A stretch of 6,105 bases of DNA, from positions 695 through 6,799 of the forward strand of contig DJEF01000019.1 in the NCBI GenBank assembly GCA_002431285.1, written 5' to 3'. The first letter of the stretch is position 1. Every line of letters starts with the position of its first letter. The position numbers and the translations under genes were made by a program. Under the pieces are notes generated by a model. It made no database searches. It was not told where the DNA came from and saw only the letters and a list, made by a program, of their open reading frames with translations. Below are positions 1 through 5,201 of the stretch, in pieces. The stretch comes from Ruminococcaceae bacterium UBA5905. GTDB lineage: Bacteria; Bacillota; Clostridia; Oscillospirales; Acutalibacteraceae.

Positions 1-832
1 TGGTGAACACCAGCAAATCTACATATTGGAGCTTGCCGTCGATGATCAGCAGCCCACCGGCGGCGATCACCGCCACGTTCATCAGGTTGGTGAGCACGTC
101 ATTCCCGGCGCCGAAAATGCCCATCTGCTTATAAAAGCTCCGGCGGGCGGTACGATATTGCTCGCTGCCCGCCTGAAACCGCTCCCGCTCATAGGGCTCG
201 TTGGTGAACGCCTTGGCGGTGCGGATACCGGAGATGCTGCTCTCAATGCCGGTGTTGATGACGGCGATTTTTTCCTTCACCGCCCGGCTGGCGGCGCCCA
301 TATGGGTGCGCCGCAGCACGGTGAAGCCGATGAGCAGCGGCACCAGCAGCGTGATCACCAGCGCCAGCTCCCAGCGGATGGTGAACATCACGATGAGAGA
401 GCCGGTCAGCGTCACAAAGGAGATGAACAGATCCTCCGGACCGTGGTGCGCCAGCTCCACCACCTCAAACAGGTCGCTCACCACCCGGCTCATCAGCGAT
501 CCGGTGCGGTGGGTATCGTAAAACCGGAAGGACAGACTCTGCAAATGGCGGAACAGATCCCGCCGCATATCCGTCTCAATAAACACCCCCAGCAGATGTC
601 CCCAATAGGTGACGACGAATTGCAGCGCCCCTTTCAGCAGATATGCCCCCACCAGAATCCCCATCCACACGAAAAAGGTGCGGTATGCCCCCTGAGGCAG
701 GAGGGTGTTGAGGGCGTATTTGGACACCAGCGGATACGCCAGATCCACCAGCGAGATACACAGCGCACAGGCCAGGTCCATCAGGAACCAGGCCAGATAG
801 GGCTTATAATACTTGGCAAATTTTTTCAGCAT
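1..832 (-). CDS. ABC exporter, N-terminal transmembrane domain (partial, C-terminus off the left edge)
   Basis: Reading leftward from an ATG at 832-830, 277 codons stay open to the window edge. The protein begins MLKKFAKYYKPYLAWFLMDL and has the shape of a type 1 ABC exporter membrane domain. Hydrophobic segments lie near residues 12-37, 52-75, 135-152, 157-175 and 238-270. Family landmarks include RFYDTHRTGSLMSRVVSD (about 103-120) and SSISGIRTAKAFTNEPYERE (about 198-217), the usual stretch before the fifth helix. The Walker and signature motifs of the ATPase would lie outside the window; such proteins usually run about 570-620 residues. An AGGAA ribosome binding site (841-845) sits at normal distance from the ATG. 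Such proteins export drugs, lipids or peptides across the inner membrane using ATP; the substrate here is unknown. An AraC-type regulator lies directly upstream on the same strand, and such exporters often come in adjacent pairs, so a second half-transporter to the left is possible. Confidence 0.93.
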   Translation of the reverse strand, partial: MLKKFAKYYKPYLAWFLMDLACALCISLVDLAYPLVSKYALNTLLPQGAYRTFFVWMGILVGAYLLKGALQFVVTYWGHLLGVFIETDMRRDLFRHLQSLSFRFYDTHRTGSLMSRVVSDLFEVVELAHHGPEDLFISFVTLTGSLIVMFTIRWELALVITLLVPLLIGFTVLRRTHMGAASRAVKEKIAVINTGIESSISGIRTAKAFTNEPYERERFQAGSEQYRTARRSFYKQMGIFGAGNDVLTNLMNVAVIAAGGLLIIDGKLQYVDLLVFT

Positions 833-928
833 GACAATACTTCCTGTATTCTTTTGATCAGACAGAGCGAGCCGGGCACAACGGTTTTCTTCGGCTAAGC
901 AGTGTTTCCATCGGCTTTATTGCCCTCC

Positions 929-960
929 GCCCGGCATACGTCGGTATTCTGCGGCCGGGC
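929..960 (-). repeat. Inverted repeat / predicted stem in exporter leader
   Basis: GCCCGGC (929-935) is perfectly complementary to GCCGGGC (954-960). Inside it, ATAC (936-939) pairs with GTAT (944-947), stacking directly on the outer stem on one side. The result is an 11-bp hairpin with a 4-nt loop and a 6-nt bulge. It lies about 100 nt before the exporter start codon. No T-run follows on the minus strand, so it is not a terminator. Confidence 0.4.
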
Positions 961-1042
961 CACCCGCCGCCAAACACACTGTCCGGCAAAAAATCTGGTC
1001 GAATGGGCGTAAACCTCCCGGAAGGCAAGTCGAAGAGCGCCG

Positions 1043-1058
1043 CCATACTGCCGTATGG
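1043..1058 (-). repeat. Short perfect hairpin in exporter leader
   Basis: CCATAC (1043-1048) and GTATGG (1053-1058) are perfect inverted arms around a 4-nt loop. The hairpin is small but tight, and it is one of three dyads in the same predicted leader RNA. Confidence 0.35.
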
Positions 1059-1081
1059 GCACCATCGCCTGCCAGGACAAA

Positions 1082-1106
1082 CGAAACGGGAAAACAGCCC
1101 GTTTCG
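1082..1106 (-). repeat. 9-bp perfect inverted repeat early in exporter leader
   Basis: CGAAACGGG (1082-1090) and CCCGTTTCG (1098-1106) form a perfect 9-bp stem with a 7-nt loop. On the minus strand the stem starts about 30 nt after the predicted transcription start and is followed by TTTGTCC, only a weak U-tract. It could be a weak attenuator, a 5' stability hairpin or an operator placed just downstream of the promoter; the sequence does not decide between these. Confidence 0.45.
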
Positions 1107-1142
1107 GAGACGGTCGTACCGGAATCGTTTTATCCATGTCCC

Positions 1143-1171
1143 AGTATACACGGTTTCGGCGGAATTTGCAA
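1143..1171 (-). promoter_or_regulatory. SigmaA/sigma70-type promoter for the exporter
   Basis: On the minus strand, TTGCAA (1171-1166) is followed after exactly 17 nt by TATACT (1148-1143). Each hexamer is a good match to consensus and the spacing is optimal. Transcription would start near 1136 and run into the exporter gene, giving a leader of about 300 nt. The exporter can therefore be expressed separately from the regulator upstream. Confidence 0.7.
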
Positions 1172-1191
1172 GAAAAAGCGCCGCCGCCATG

Positions 1192-1208
1192 AAAAAGCGT
1201 CCCAACGC
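1192..1208 (-). terminator. Weak possible terminator after the AraC-type gene
   Basis: On the minus strand, about 24 nt after the regulator's stop, GCGT-TGGG-ACGC is followed by TTTTTC. The stem has only 4 bp, so termination would be weak. It lies just upstream of the exporter promoter, where a boundary between the two units would be expected. Confidence 0.3.
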
Positions 1209-1231
1209 GGACACCCGTCCGGCACGGCCCC

Positions 1232-2137
1232 TCAGCCATTCGCGTCCGGCGGCAGCATCGCCTTCAAAGAGGTCATATACTCCGAAGGGGTCATGCCGGC
1301 GATCTGCTTGAAGTGCCGGGAAAAATAATGAACGGAGGAATAGCCCAGCATCTGTGCAATCTCGGTGAAATTGTGCCGTTTCTCCCGCATGAGGATCTTC
1401 GCACGGCTGATCTTCAGCTCCTGATAATACCGGCTGACCCCATAGCCCACCCGGTTCTGAAACAGCTTTTGCAGGGTGGATTTGCTGACGGAGAACTCCC
1501 GGCACAGCTCCTCCATGGTCACATTGTCCGCCACATGCCGCTCCAGATAGGTGCACACCCCTTGCAGCAACGTATCCCCCTTGCTCTCCTGCATGGCGCG
1601 CAGCAGCATCGGCTCCCGGGGCTGCTGGCGGCGGTGGCGACGGATCAGGTCGATGAGGATCTGCTCCAGATAGGTCTGCACCATCTGCTCGCTGCCAAAG
1701 GGGGCGTCCTCCCGCCGCTTCAGCTGCGGGACGATCACATCCCCCAGCGGGCTGGAAAAAGCGCCCTTCGCCTCCACCACAATCTCCGCCATCCGCTCCC
1801 GCTCCCGCTCGGTGCAAACGATCGGCTGACCGGCCAGCCCATACAGCTCCGGGCAATCGCTGGAGAAAGACATGATGAAGGAATTGACCGTGCCGCTGGG
1901 CCCGCAGCGGATGTTGTGGTATTCCATGGGCTTATGCAGGAACAGCGATCCGGCCGGCAGCTCCAGCTCCCGGTTACCGGCGGTGATGATAGCCTCGCCC
2001 TTGTCGGCATACACGATCTCCCAGAAATCGTGCACCTCCCCCGCAAAGGAAAAATCAATGGGATATTCATAATAATGTACGGATACGACGGACTGGATAC
2101 TGACCGCCCGCTCCATGACGGTGTGAATATACTCCAT
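1232..2137 (-). CDS. AraC-family transcriptional regulator (cupin sensor plus double HTH)
   Basis: The protein has 301 residues and begins MEYIHTVMERAVSIQSVVSV. Residues about 20-95 look like an AraC-type cupin sensor, with HDFWEIVY (36-43), a PAGSLFLHKP segment (61-70) and a conserved His at 74. The C-terminal 100 residues are a typical AraC/XylS DNA-binding domain. The first helix-turn-helix lies around 207-228 (VTMEELCREFSVSKSTLQKL), and the second around 256-278 contains the hallmark FTEIAQMLGYSSVHYFSRHF followed by GMTPSEY. The ATG at 2137 was chosen over a frame extending to 2221 because GGAAAGGTGG lies 9 nt before it; the extension would encode the tandem repeat. An ERERER run (110-115) comes from a CCCGCT hexamer repeat. 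It probably senses a small ligand and controls itself and perhaps the exporter downstream; the ligand is unknown. Its promoter is at 2247-2275. Confidence 0.95.
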   Translation of the reverse strand: MEYIHTVMERAVSIQSVVSVHYYEYPIDFSFAGEVHDFWEIVYADKGEAIITAGNRELELPAGSLFLHKPMEYHNIRCGPSGTVNSFIMSFSSDCPELYGLAGQPIVCTERERERMAEIVVEAKGAFSSPLGDVIVPQLKRREDAPFGSEQMVQTYLEQILIDLIRRHRRQQPREPMLLRAMQESKGDTLLQGVCTYLERHVADNVTMEELCREFSVSKSTLQKLFQNRVGYGVSRYYQELKISRAKILMREKRHNFTEIAQMLGYSSVHYFSRHFKQIAGMTPSEYMTSLKAMLPPDANG

Positions 2138-2182
2138 ATATGTGTGCCACCTTTCCTGCAATCCCGCGTCCCGGCGCGGCCG

Positions 2183-2226
2183 GGTTGACCCCGGGCTGAC
2201 CCCAGGCTGAACCCGGGGCAAACCGG
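2183..2226 (-). repeat. Four-unit 11-bp tandem repeat in the regulator's leader
   Basis: Consecutive 11-mers on the plus strand are GGTTGACCCCG (2183), GGCTGACCCCA (2194), GGCTGAACCCG (2205) and a degenerate GGGCAAACCGG (2216). The first three differ from one another at one to three positions. The period is close to one DNA helical turn. The array sits 46-89 bp upstream of the regulator's start codon and within its predicted 5' leader. CCGGGTT (2180-2186) and AACCCGG (2210-2216) can also pair as a 7-bp stem in RNA. Confidence 0.6.
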
Positions 2227-2246
2227 AATATTTCTACTCTGTGTTC

Positions 2247-2275
2247 ATCATAATCCGGTCTTTCAAAAAAATCAA
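2247..2275 (-). promoter_or_regulatory. Promoter of the AraC-type regulator
   Basis: On the minus strand, TTGATT (2275-2270) and TATGAT (2252-2247) are separated by exactly 17 nt in an AT-rich setting. Transcription would start near 2240, giving a leader of about 100 nt that includes the 11-bp repeats. The half-site array begins immediately upstream of the -35 box. Confidence 0.65.
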
Positions 2276-2280
2276 CTGCT

Positions 2281-2354
2281 TTTACGCAAAAAGACACCGA
2301 TTTTGCGAAAACAACGGAATTTTGTGGATTTTTCAGGCAAATATAACCACAAAA
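2281..2354. promoter_or_regulatory. Candidate operator array: four TTTTGYG half-sites
   Basis: A TTTTGYG element occurs four times in about 70 bp: inverted at 2285-2291 (CGCAAAA), direct at 2301-2307 (TTTTGCG), direct at 2320-2326 (TTTTGTG) and inverted at 2348-2354 (CACAAAA). The first pair forms a dyad with 11-bp arms (2281-2291 and 2301-2311, one mismatch). The last pair forms a perfect 8-bp dyad (2320-2327 and 2347-2354). The array lies between the divergent promoters, directly upstream of the regulator's -35 box, where AraC-type proteins often bind. Which protein binds it is inferred. Confidence 0.45.
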
Positions 2355-2390
2355 GTGACCGGATTTTCCATCGAGAATCCCACTCTCCTG

Positions 2391-2423
2391 CCGGTAGAGC
2401 GCCTCATCCGCCCGCTCTACCGG
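2391..2423. repeat. 11-bp perfect inverted repeat upstream of the haemolysin III promoter
   Basis: CCGGTAGAGCG (2391-2401) and CGCTCTACCGG (2413-2423) are perfect inverted arms around an 11-nt spacer. The dyad ends about 40 bp before the plus-strand -35 box. Neither strand has a T-run after it, so a terminator is unlikely. A two-site operator for a dimeric regulator, with about 22 bp between half-site centres, fits better. Confidence 0.45.
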
Positions 2424-2463
2424 TCACCGCCCCGACCGTAGACCGGGGAAACACAGCGGTAGG

Positions 2464-2492
2464 TTGTGTCCCGCCCGGAGATGGAGTATACT
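2464..2492 (+). promoter_or_regulatory. Promoter for the haemolysin III-family gene
   Basis: TTGTGT (2464-2469) and TATACT (2487-2492) are separated by 17 nt. The start site would be near 2499, leaving a leader of about 195 nt before the gene at 2694. The -10 hexamer is identical to that of the exporter promoter. Confidence 0.55.
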
Positions 2493-2540
2493 GACCGCCG
2501 AAGCCGCACAGAATCCATACGGCCGACGCACCATCCGACG

Positions 2541-2566
2541 CGCCGCAGGGCCGTCCGGCGTTTTTT
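2541..2566 (+). terminator. Terminator-like hairpin inside the leader (possible attenuator)
   Basis: CGCCG (2541-2545) pairs with CGGCG (2556-2560) around a 10-nt loop and is followed directly by six Ts (2561-2566). This is the layout of a rho-independent terminator with a short GC-only stem. It lies about 45-65 nt after the predicted transcription start and 128 nt before the haemolysin III start codon, so it would cut leader transcripts rather than end a gene. Upstream ACGGCC (2519-2524) can pair with GGCCGT (2549-2554) in a fold incompatible with the terminator stem. The alternative reading is a small RNA of about 65-70 nt. Confidence 0.45.
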
Positions 2567-2642
2567 ATGCGGTGCGGCCGTCGAGGAACCCGCCGGACAG
2601 GCGTCGCCCCTCCGGGGAACCGGCCGCCCGCCGTATTCTGCC

Positions 2643-2665
2643 GCATAGCGCATAATGCGCTATGC
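2643..2665. repeat. 23-bp near-perfect palindrome before the haemolysin III gene
   Basis: GCATAGCGCAT (2643-2653) and ATGCGCTATGC (2655-2665) are perfect 11-bp arms around a single central A. The palindrome ends 11 nt before the AAGGAG ribosome binding site. As DNA it looks like a tight dimer operator. As RNA it would form a strong hairpin next to the ribosome binding site. Confidence 0.55.
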
Positions 2666-2693
2666 CTGTATGCCATAAGGAGTGAGCTATACT

Positions 2694-3365
2694 ATGTCCC
2701 GCACACCGCTGAAAGACCGTAAGCTGCCCGATTACAGCCGGGGAGAAGATATCGCCAACATGGTGACGCATATCGTCGGCGGCGCCATGGGGGTCGTCAC
2801 GCTGGTGCTGGGGGTGATCCTCGCCGCTCTGCGCCACAACGTCTGGGGCGTGGTCAGCGTCAGCATCTACGGCGGCACCATGATCGCTCTGTACAGCGTA
2901 TCCAGCGTATACCATGGCCTGAAACCCGGCATGGGCAAAAAGGTCATGCAGGTCATCGACCACTGTACCATCTATTTCCTCATCGCCGGCACCTACACCC
3001 CCATTCTGCTGTCCGCCATCCGCCCGGTATATCCGGCGCTTTCGTGGGTCATCTTCGGGGTGGAATGGGGATTGGTGGCCTTTGCGGTGGTGTTCACCGC
3101 CATCGACCACCACAAATACCGAATTCTCGCCATGTGCTGCTATATCGGCATGGGCTGGTGCATCATTCTGGCGCTGCGGGCCACCGTGCGCTGCCTGGGA
3201 ACGAGCGGCTTTCTGTGGCTGCTGGGCGGCGGAATTGCCTACACCGTCGGGGCGGTGCTGTACGGCATCGGCGGCAAAAAGCCCGTGTACCACACGGTGT
3301 TCCACGTGTTCGTGGACATCGGCAGCGCCCTGCAGGCGGTGTGCATCCTGCGCTATGCTCTATGA
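2694..3365 (+). CDS. Haemolysin III / TrhA (PAQR-like) integral membrane protein
   Basis: The protein has 223 residues, the usual size for this family, with seven hydrophobic segments spread over about 22-223. Family landmarks are all visible: an N-terminal E-x3-N-x3-H motif (E18, N22, H26), SSVYHGL with H74, DHCTIYFLIAGTYTP starting at D89/H90, and a C-terminal H-x3-H (H200, H204). In the CREST/PAQR superfamily the corresponding Asp and His residues form a putative metal site in the membrane. The family was named from cytolytic activity in Bacillus cereus, but most members are thought to act in membrane lipid homeostasis, so haemolysis should not be assumed. The ATG at 2694 is preceded by AAGGAG (2677-2682) at 11 nt; an in-frame GTG at 2682 overlaps that site and is unlikely. 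It appears to be a single-gene unit with a long, structured leader. No terminator is evident after its TGA. Confidence 0.93.
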   Translation: MSRTPLKDRKLPDYSRGEDIANMVTHIVGGAMGVVTLVLGVILAALRHNVWGVVSVSIYGGTMIALYSVSSVYHGLKPGMGKKVMQVIDHCTIYFLIAGTYTPILLSAIRPVYPALSWVIFGVEWGLVAFAVVFTAIDHHKYRILAMCCYIGMGWCIILALRATVRCLGTSGFLWLLGGGIAYTVGAVLYGIGGKKPVYHTVFHVFVDIGSALQAVCILRYAL

Positions 3366-3393
3366 TCCACCCCGCCTAAAATCGTAATAAAGT

Positions 3394-3423
3394 TTGCAAA
3401 TCCGGTAACAAAGTTGATGAAAT
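3394..3423 (+). promoter_or_regulatory. Possible promoter for the RraA-like/SDR operon
   Basis: TTGCAA (3394-3399) and TGAAAT (3418-3423) are separated by 18 nt. The -35 is good and the -10 matches at four of six positions. The start site would be near 3430, so the mRNA would include the whole 60-nt nested hairpin. An alternative -10, TAGACT (3440-3445), lacks a -35 at normal distance. Read-through from the gene upstream is also possible because no terminator is seen between them. Confidence 0.3.
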
Positions 3424-3443
3424 CCCATCGGCAAAACGGTAGA

Positions 3444-3503
3444 CTGAAACCATGCGACCGCAGGACAGCCGGGCAACGGCTGTCCTGCACAAACCGGTTT
3501 CAG
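3444..3503 (+). ncRNA. 60-nt nested hairpin in the leader of the RraA-like/SDR operon
   Basis: An inner stem of 12 perfect pairs (3460-3471 with 3477-3488) has a 5-nt GGCAA loop. An outer stem of 8 perfect pairs (CTGAAACC 3444-3451 with GGTTTCAG 3496-3503) encloses it. The two stems are separated by a near-symmetric internal loop of 8 and 7 nt. The element ends 10 nt before the GGGAG ribosome binding site and 24 nt before the start codon. No T-run follows it, so it is not a standard terminator for the gene upstream. It could be a protein- or ligand-binding leader RNA, an mRNA-stabilising hairpin, or at DNA level a pair of nested operators. I do not recognise it as a known riboswitch class. 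Confidence 0.5.
3491..3500. promoter_or_regulatory. AAACCGGTTT palindrome, LacI/CcpA-like operator candidate
   Basis: AAACCGGTTT is a perfect 10-bp palindrome with a central CG. Read on the minus strand as TGAAACCGGTTTGT, it matches the left half and centre of the catabolite responsive element pattern TGNAANCGNWWNCA but not the last two bases. It overlaps the right arm of the nested hairpin. It lies downstream of the predicted start, where a roadblock repressor could act. Confidence 0.3.
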
Positions 3504-3527
3504 ACGATCGAATGGGAGCTGATGCAT

Positions 3528-4442
3528 ATGAACTTTAACGACCGGGAAAAAATCATCCGACTCACCCCTTTGTGGAAAGGGGAGCGCCTGCCGGACGGCA
3601 GACCCAAGGTGGCGGACAAATATCTGGACGCCCTGTACGGCATGACGCTGGAGGAGGTGTGGAAGCCCATCTTCGTGCTGGGCTATGAGCACCAGTTTGT
3701 GGGCGGCGGCGAAAACCCGCTGCACCCGCTCCACGACGACGGGCGCAAGCTGGTGGGACGGGCAGTCACCTGCACCTATTGTCCGACCCGCCCCGATCTC
3801 CATGCGGTGCAGTTTGAGCGGGGCGCCGAGGACGGCTTGCAGGGCAACTACAATCAGTGGGTCATCGACCATCTGGCGGAGCGGGATGTGGTGGTCTGCG
3901 ATATGTACGATAAAATCTACAAGGGCACGTTCCTCGGCGGCAACCTGACCACTGCTCTCCACAACCGCACCAAGACCGGCGGTGCCGTGATCTGGGGCGG
4001 CGTCCGGGATGTAGAGCAGATGAAAAAGGTGCCGGAGGTGCAGGTGTACTATCGGGGCATCGACCCCACCCCCATCCGGGAGTTTGTGATGAAGGACTGG
4101 AACGATATCACCAGCTTCGGCGGCGCGGTGTGTCTGCCGGGCGATGTGGTGTTCGGCGCCGGCGGCGGGGTGCTGTTCATTCCGGCGCATCTGGTGGCGG
4201 ACGTGGTGGAGGGCGCTGCCAAGACCCACGTGAAGGACGATTTCGGCTTTGAAATGATCTGTCAGGGGCGGTTCACCACGGCCCAGATCGACAAAAACAC
4301 CTGGACGGAGGAAATGCTGGATCTGCTGCTGGCGTGGATCCGCACCGATCCCCGGGGCGAGGAATACCGGGGGCTGGATTGGTCGAAGGAATACGAGCTG
4401 GCACGCAACGGCGACCCCAACGACACCCAAACGGCGCTGTAA
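3528..4442 (+). CDS. RraA / HMG-aldolase family protein with long C-terminal extension
   Basis: The protein has 304 residues and begins MNFNDREKIIRLTPLWKGER. The core resembles RraA and 4-hydroxy-4-methyl-2-oxoglutarate aldolases: LGGNLTTALHNRTKTGGAVI followed by WGGVRD (about 136-161), where the Arg and Asp (R160, D161) bind substrate and metal in characterised aldolases, and later PGDVVFGAGGGVLFIPAHLV (204-223). The usual acidic residue in the second motif (typically GD-x-DGV) is replaced by GAGGGV. RraA of E. coli has only about 160 residues; here the extra length is mainly at the N-terminus and a 70-residue tail. The ATG at 3528 was chosen because GGGAG (3514-3518) lies 9 nt before it; an in-frame ATG at 3522 leaves only 3 nt. 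It precedes a dehydrogenase by 21 nt, so a keto-acid aldolase or decarboxylase role in a catabolic pair is likelier than RNase E regulation. The substrate is unknown. Confidence 0.82.
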   Translation: MNFNDREKIIRLTPLWKGERLPDGRPKVADKYLDALYGMTLEEVWKPIFVLGYEHQFVGGGENPLHPLHDDGRKLVGRAVTCTYCPTRPDLHAVQFERGAEDGLQGNYNQWVIDHLAERDVVVCDMYDKIYKGTFLGGNLTTALHNRTKTGGAVIWGGVRDVEQMKKVPEVQVYYRGIDPTPIREFVMKDWNDITSFGGAVCLPGDVVFGAGGGVLFIPAHLVADVVEGAAKTHVKDDFGFEMICQGRFTTAQIDKNTWTEEMLDLLLAWIRTDPRGEEYRGLDWSKEYELARNGDPNDTQTAL

Positions 4443-4463
4443 GGCGTAAGCGGAGGAATGCAT

Positions 4464-5201
4464 ATGACAAACGGAAAGCGGGCGCTGATCACCGGCTCGT
4501 CCCGGGGCATCGGCCGGGCGATCGCCGTAGGTCTGGCGCAGGACGGATATGAAATTCTTGTCCATTGCGCCGGAAACCGGGCAAAGGCGGAAGAAACCCA
4601 GACCATCATAAAGAATGCGGGCGGAACCGCCACCGTTCTGCAGGCGGATTTGTGTAACACGGCGGAAACGGCGGCATTGGCGAAAGCCATGGGCGATGTG
4701 GACGTGCTGGTGCTGAATGCGTCGCTGCAATACCGCCGCCACTGGGATGAAATCCCGTTGGATGAGGTGTATGCGCAGCTCAACTGCAATTTTGTGTCCT
4801 CGCTGCTGCTGATCCAGGCGGCAGTACCGGCGATGAAAGCCAAGGGCCGGGGGCACATCGTGACCGTCGGCTCGGTGCAGGAGGCTAAGCCCCACCCGGA
4901 TATGCTGATCTATTCGGCATCCAAAGCGGCGCAGACGAACATGGTGCGGTCTCTGGCGCTGCAGCTGGCGCCTCACGGCATCACCGTCAACAATCTGGCG
5001 CCGGGGGTCATCTATACCGATCGGAACACAGAGGCGCTGGCGGATTCTGTCTATGCCAGACAGGTGACCGACTCCATTCCGGCGGGCTACTACGGCGTGC
5101 CGGAGGATTGCGTAGGCGTGGTACGGCTGCTGTGTGCCCCGGCGGGGCGGTACATCACCGGACAGAGCATTTATGTGGACGGAGGAAAGAGCGTGCAGTA
5201 A
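4464..5201 (+). CDS. Short-chain dehydrogenase/reductase (classical SDR, FabG-like)
   Basis: The protein has 245 residues, the normal size for a classical SDR. The Rossmann motif TGSSRGIG (10-17), D62 after the third strand, N109, and the catalytic S137, Y150 and K154 (YSASK) are all in place, followed by NLAPGVIYTD (177-186) and YVDGG (237-241). The usual NNAG motif reads LNAS (84-87). HCAGNRAKAEE after the second strand resembles FabG-type enzymes and suggests NADP(H), though this is not certain. It would reversibly oxidise a hydroxyl group in the cytoplasm. It is the second gene of an operon with the RraA-like protein, so it probably makes or uses the same keto compound; a lone FabG role in fatty acid synthesis is less likely because no fab genes are nearby. 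The ATG at 4464 lies 7 nt after GGAGG (4452-4456); an in-frame ATG at 4458 is only 1 nt away. Confidence 0.92.
   Translation: MTNGKRALITGSSRGIGRAIAVGLAQDGYEILVHCAGNRAKAEETQTIIKNAGGTATVLQADLCNTAETAALAKAMGDVDVLVLNASLQYRRHWDEIPLDEVYAQLNCNFVSSLLLIQAAVPAMKAKGRGHIVTVGSVQEAKPHPDMLIYSASKAAQTNMVRSLALQLAPHGITVNNLAPGVIYTDRNTEALADSVYARQVTDSIPAGYYGVPEDCVGVVRLLCAPAGRYITGQSIYVDGGKSVQ

Larger units (their letters stand above)
833..1231 (-). other. Long leader/intergenic region without a credible gene, upstream of the exporter
   Basis: About 400 bp separate the regulator's stop codon from the exporter's start. I see no convincing gene: the open frames have no ribosome binding site, an arginine-rich composition with no family resemblance, and much less third-position GC than the neighbours. 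The stretch holds a strong minus-strand promoter (1143-1171), so the exporter mRNA should carry about 300 nt of untranslated leader. Several inverted repeats fall in that leader (1082-1106, 1043-1058, 929-960). I do not recognise a known riboswitch or T-box signature in it. Confidence 0.6.

Noticed and set aside
26..898. 290-codon plus-strand open frame opposite the ABC exporter
   Set aside because: Its sequence is low-complexity His/Gln/Gly-rich and antisense to a clear ABC transporter domain.
895..1239. Possible small basic protein (80-114 residues, minus strand) between regulator and exporter
   Set aside because: There is no ribosome binding site at any start, third-position GC is near 50% unlike the neighbours, and the exporter promoter lies inside it.
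1313..2188. 291-codon plus-strand open frame opposite the AraC-type gene
   Set aside because: It is antisense to a recognised regulator, with Leu/His/Gln-rich shadow composition and no ribosome binding site.
2138..2221. 28-residue N-terminal extension of the AraC-type regulator
   Set aside because: It would translate the 11-bp repeats. A good ribosome binding site and the expected protein start both point to the ATG at 2137.
2574..2583. Possible antiterminator arm pairing with 2536-2546
   Set aside because: The pairing is good (10 bp, one bulge), but this arm lies after the T-run and would not yet be transcribed when termination is decided.
3366..3393. Terminator after the haemolysin III-family gene
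   Set aside because: No hairpin followed by Ts could be found in this stretch.
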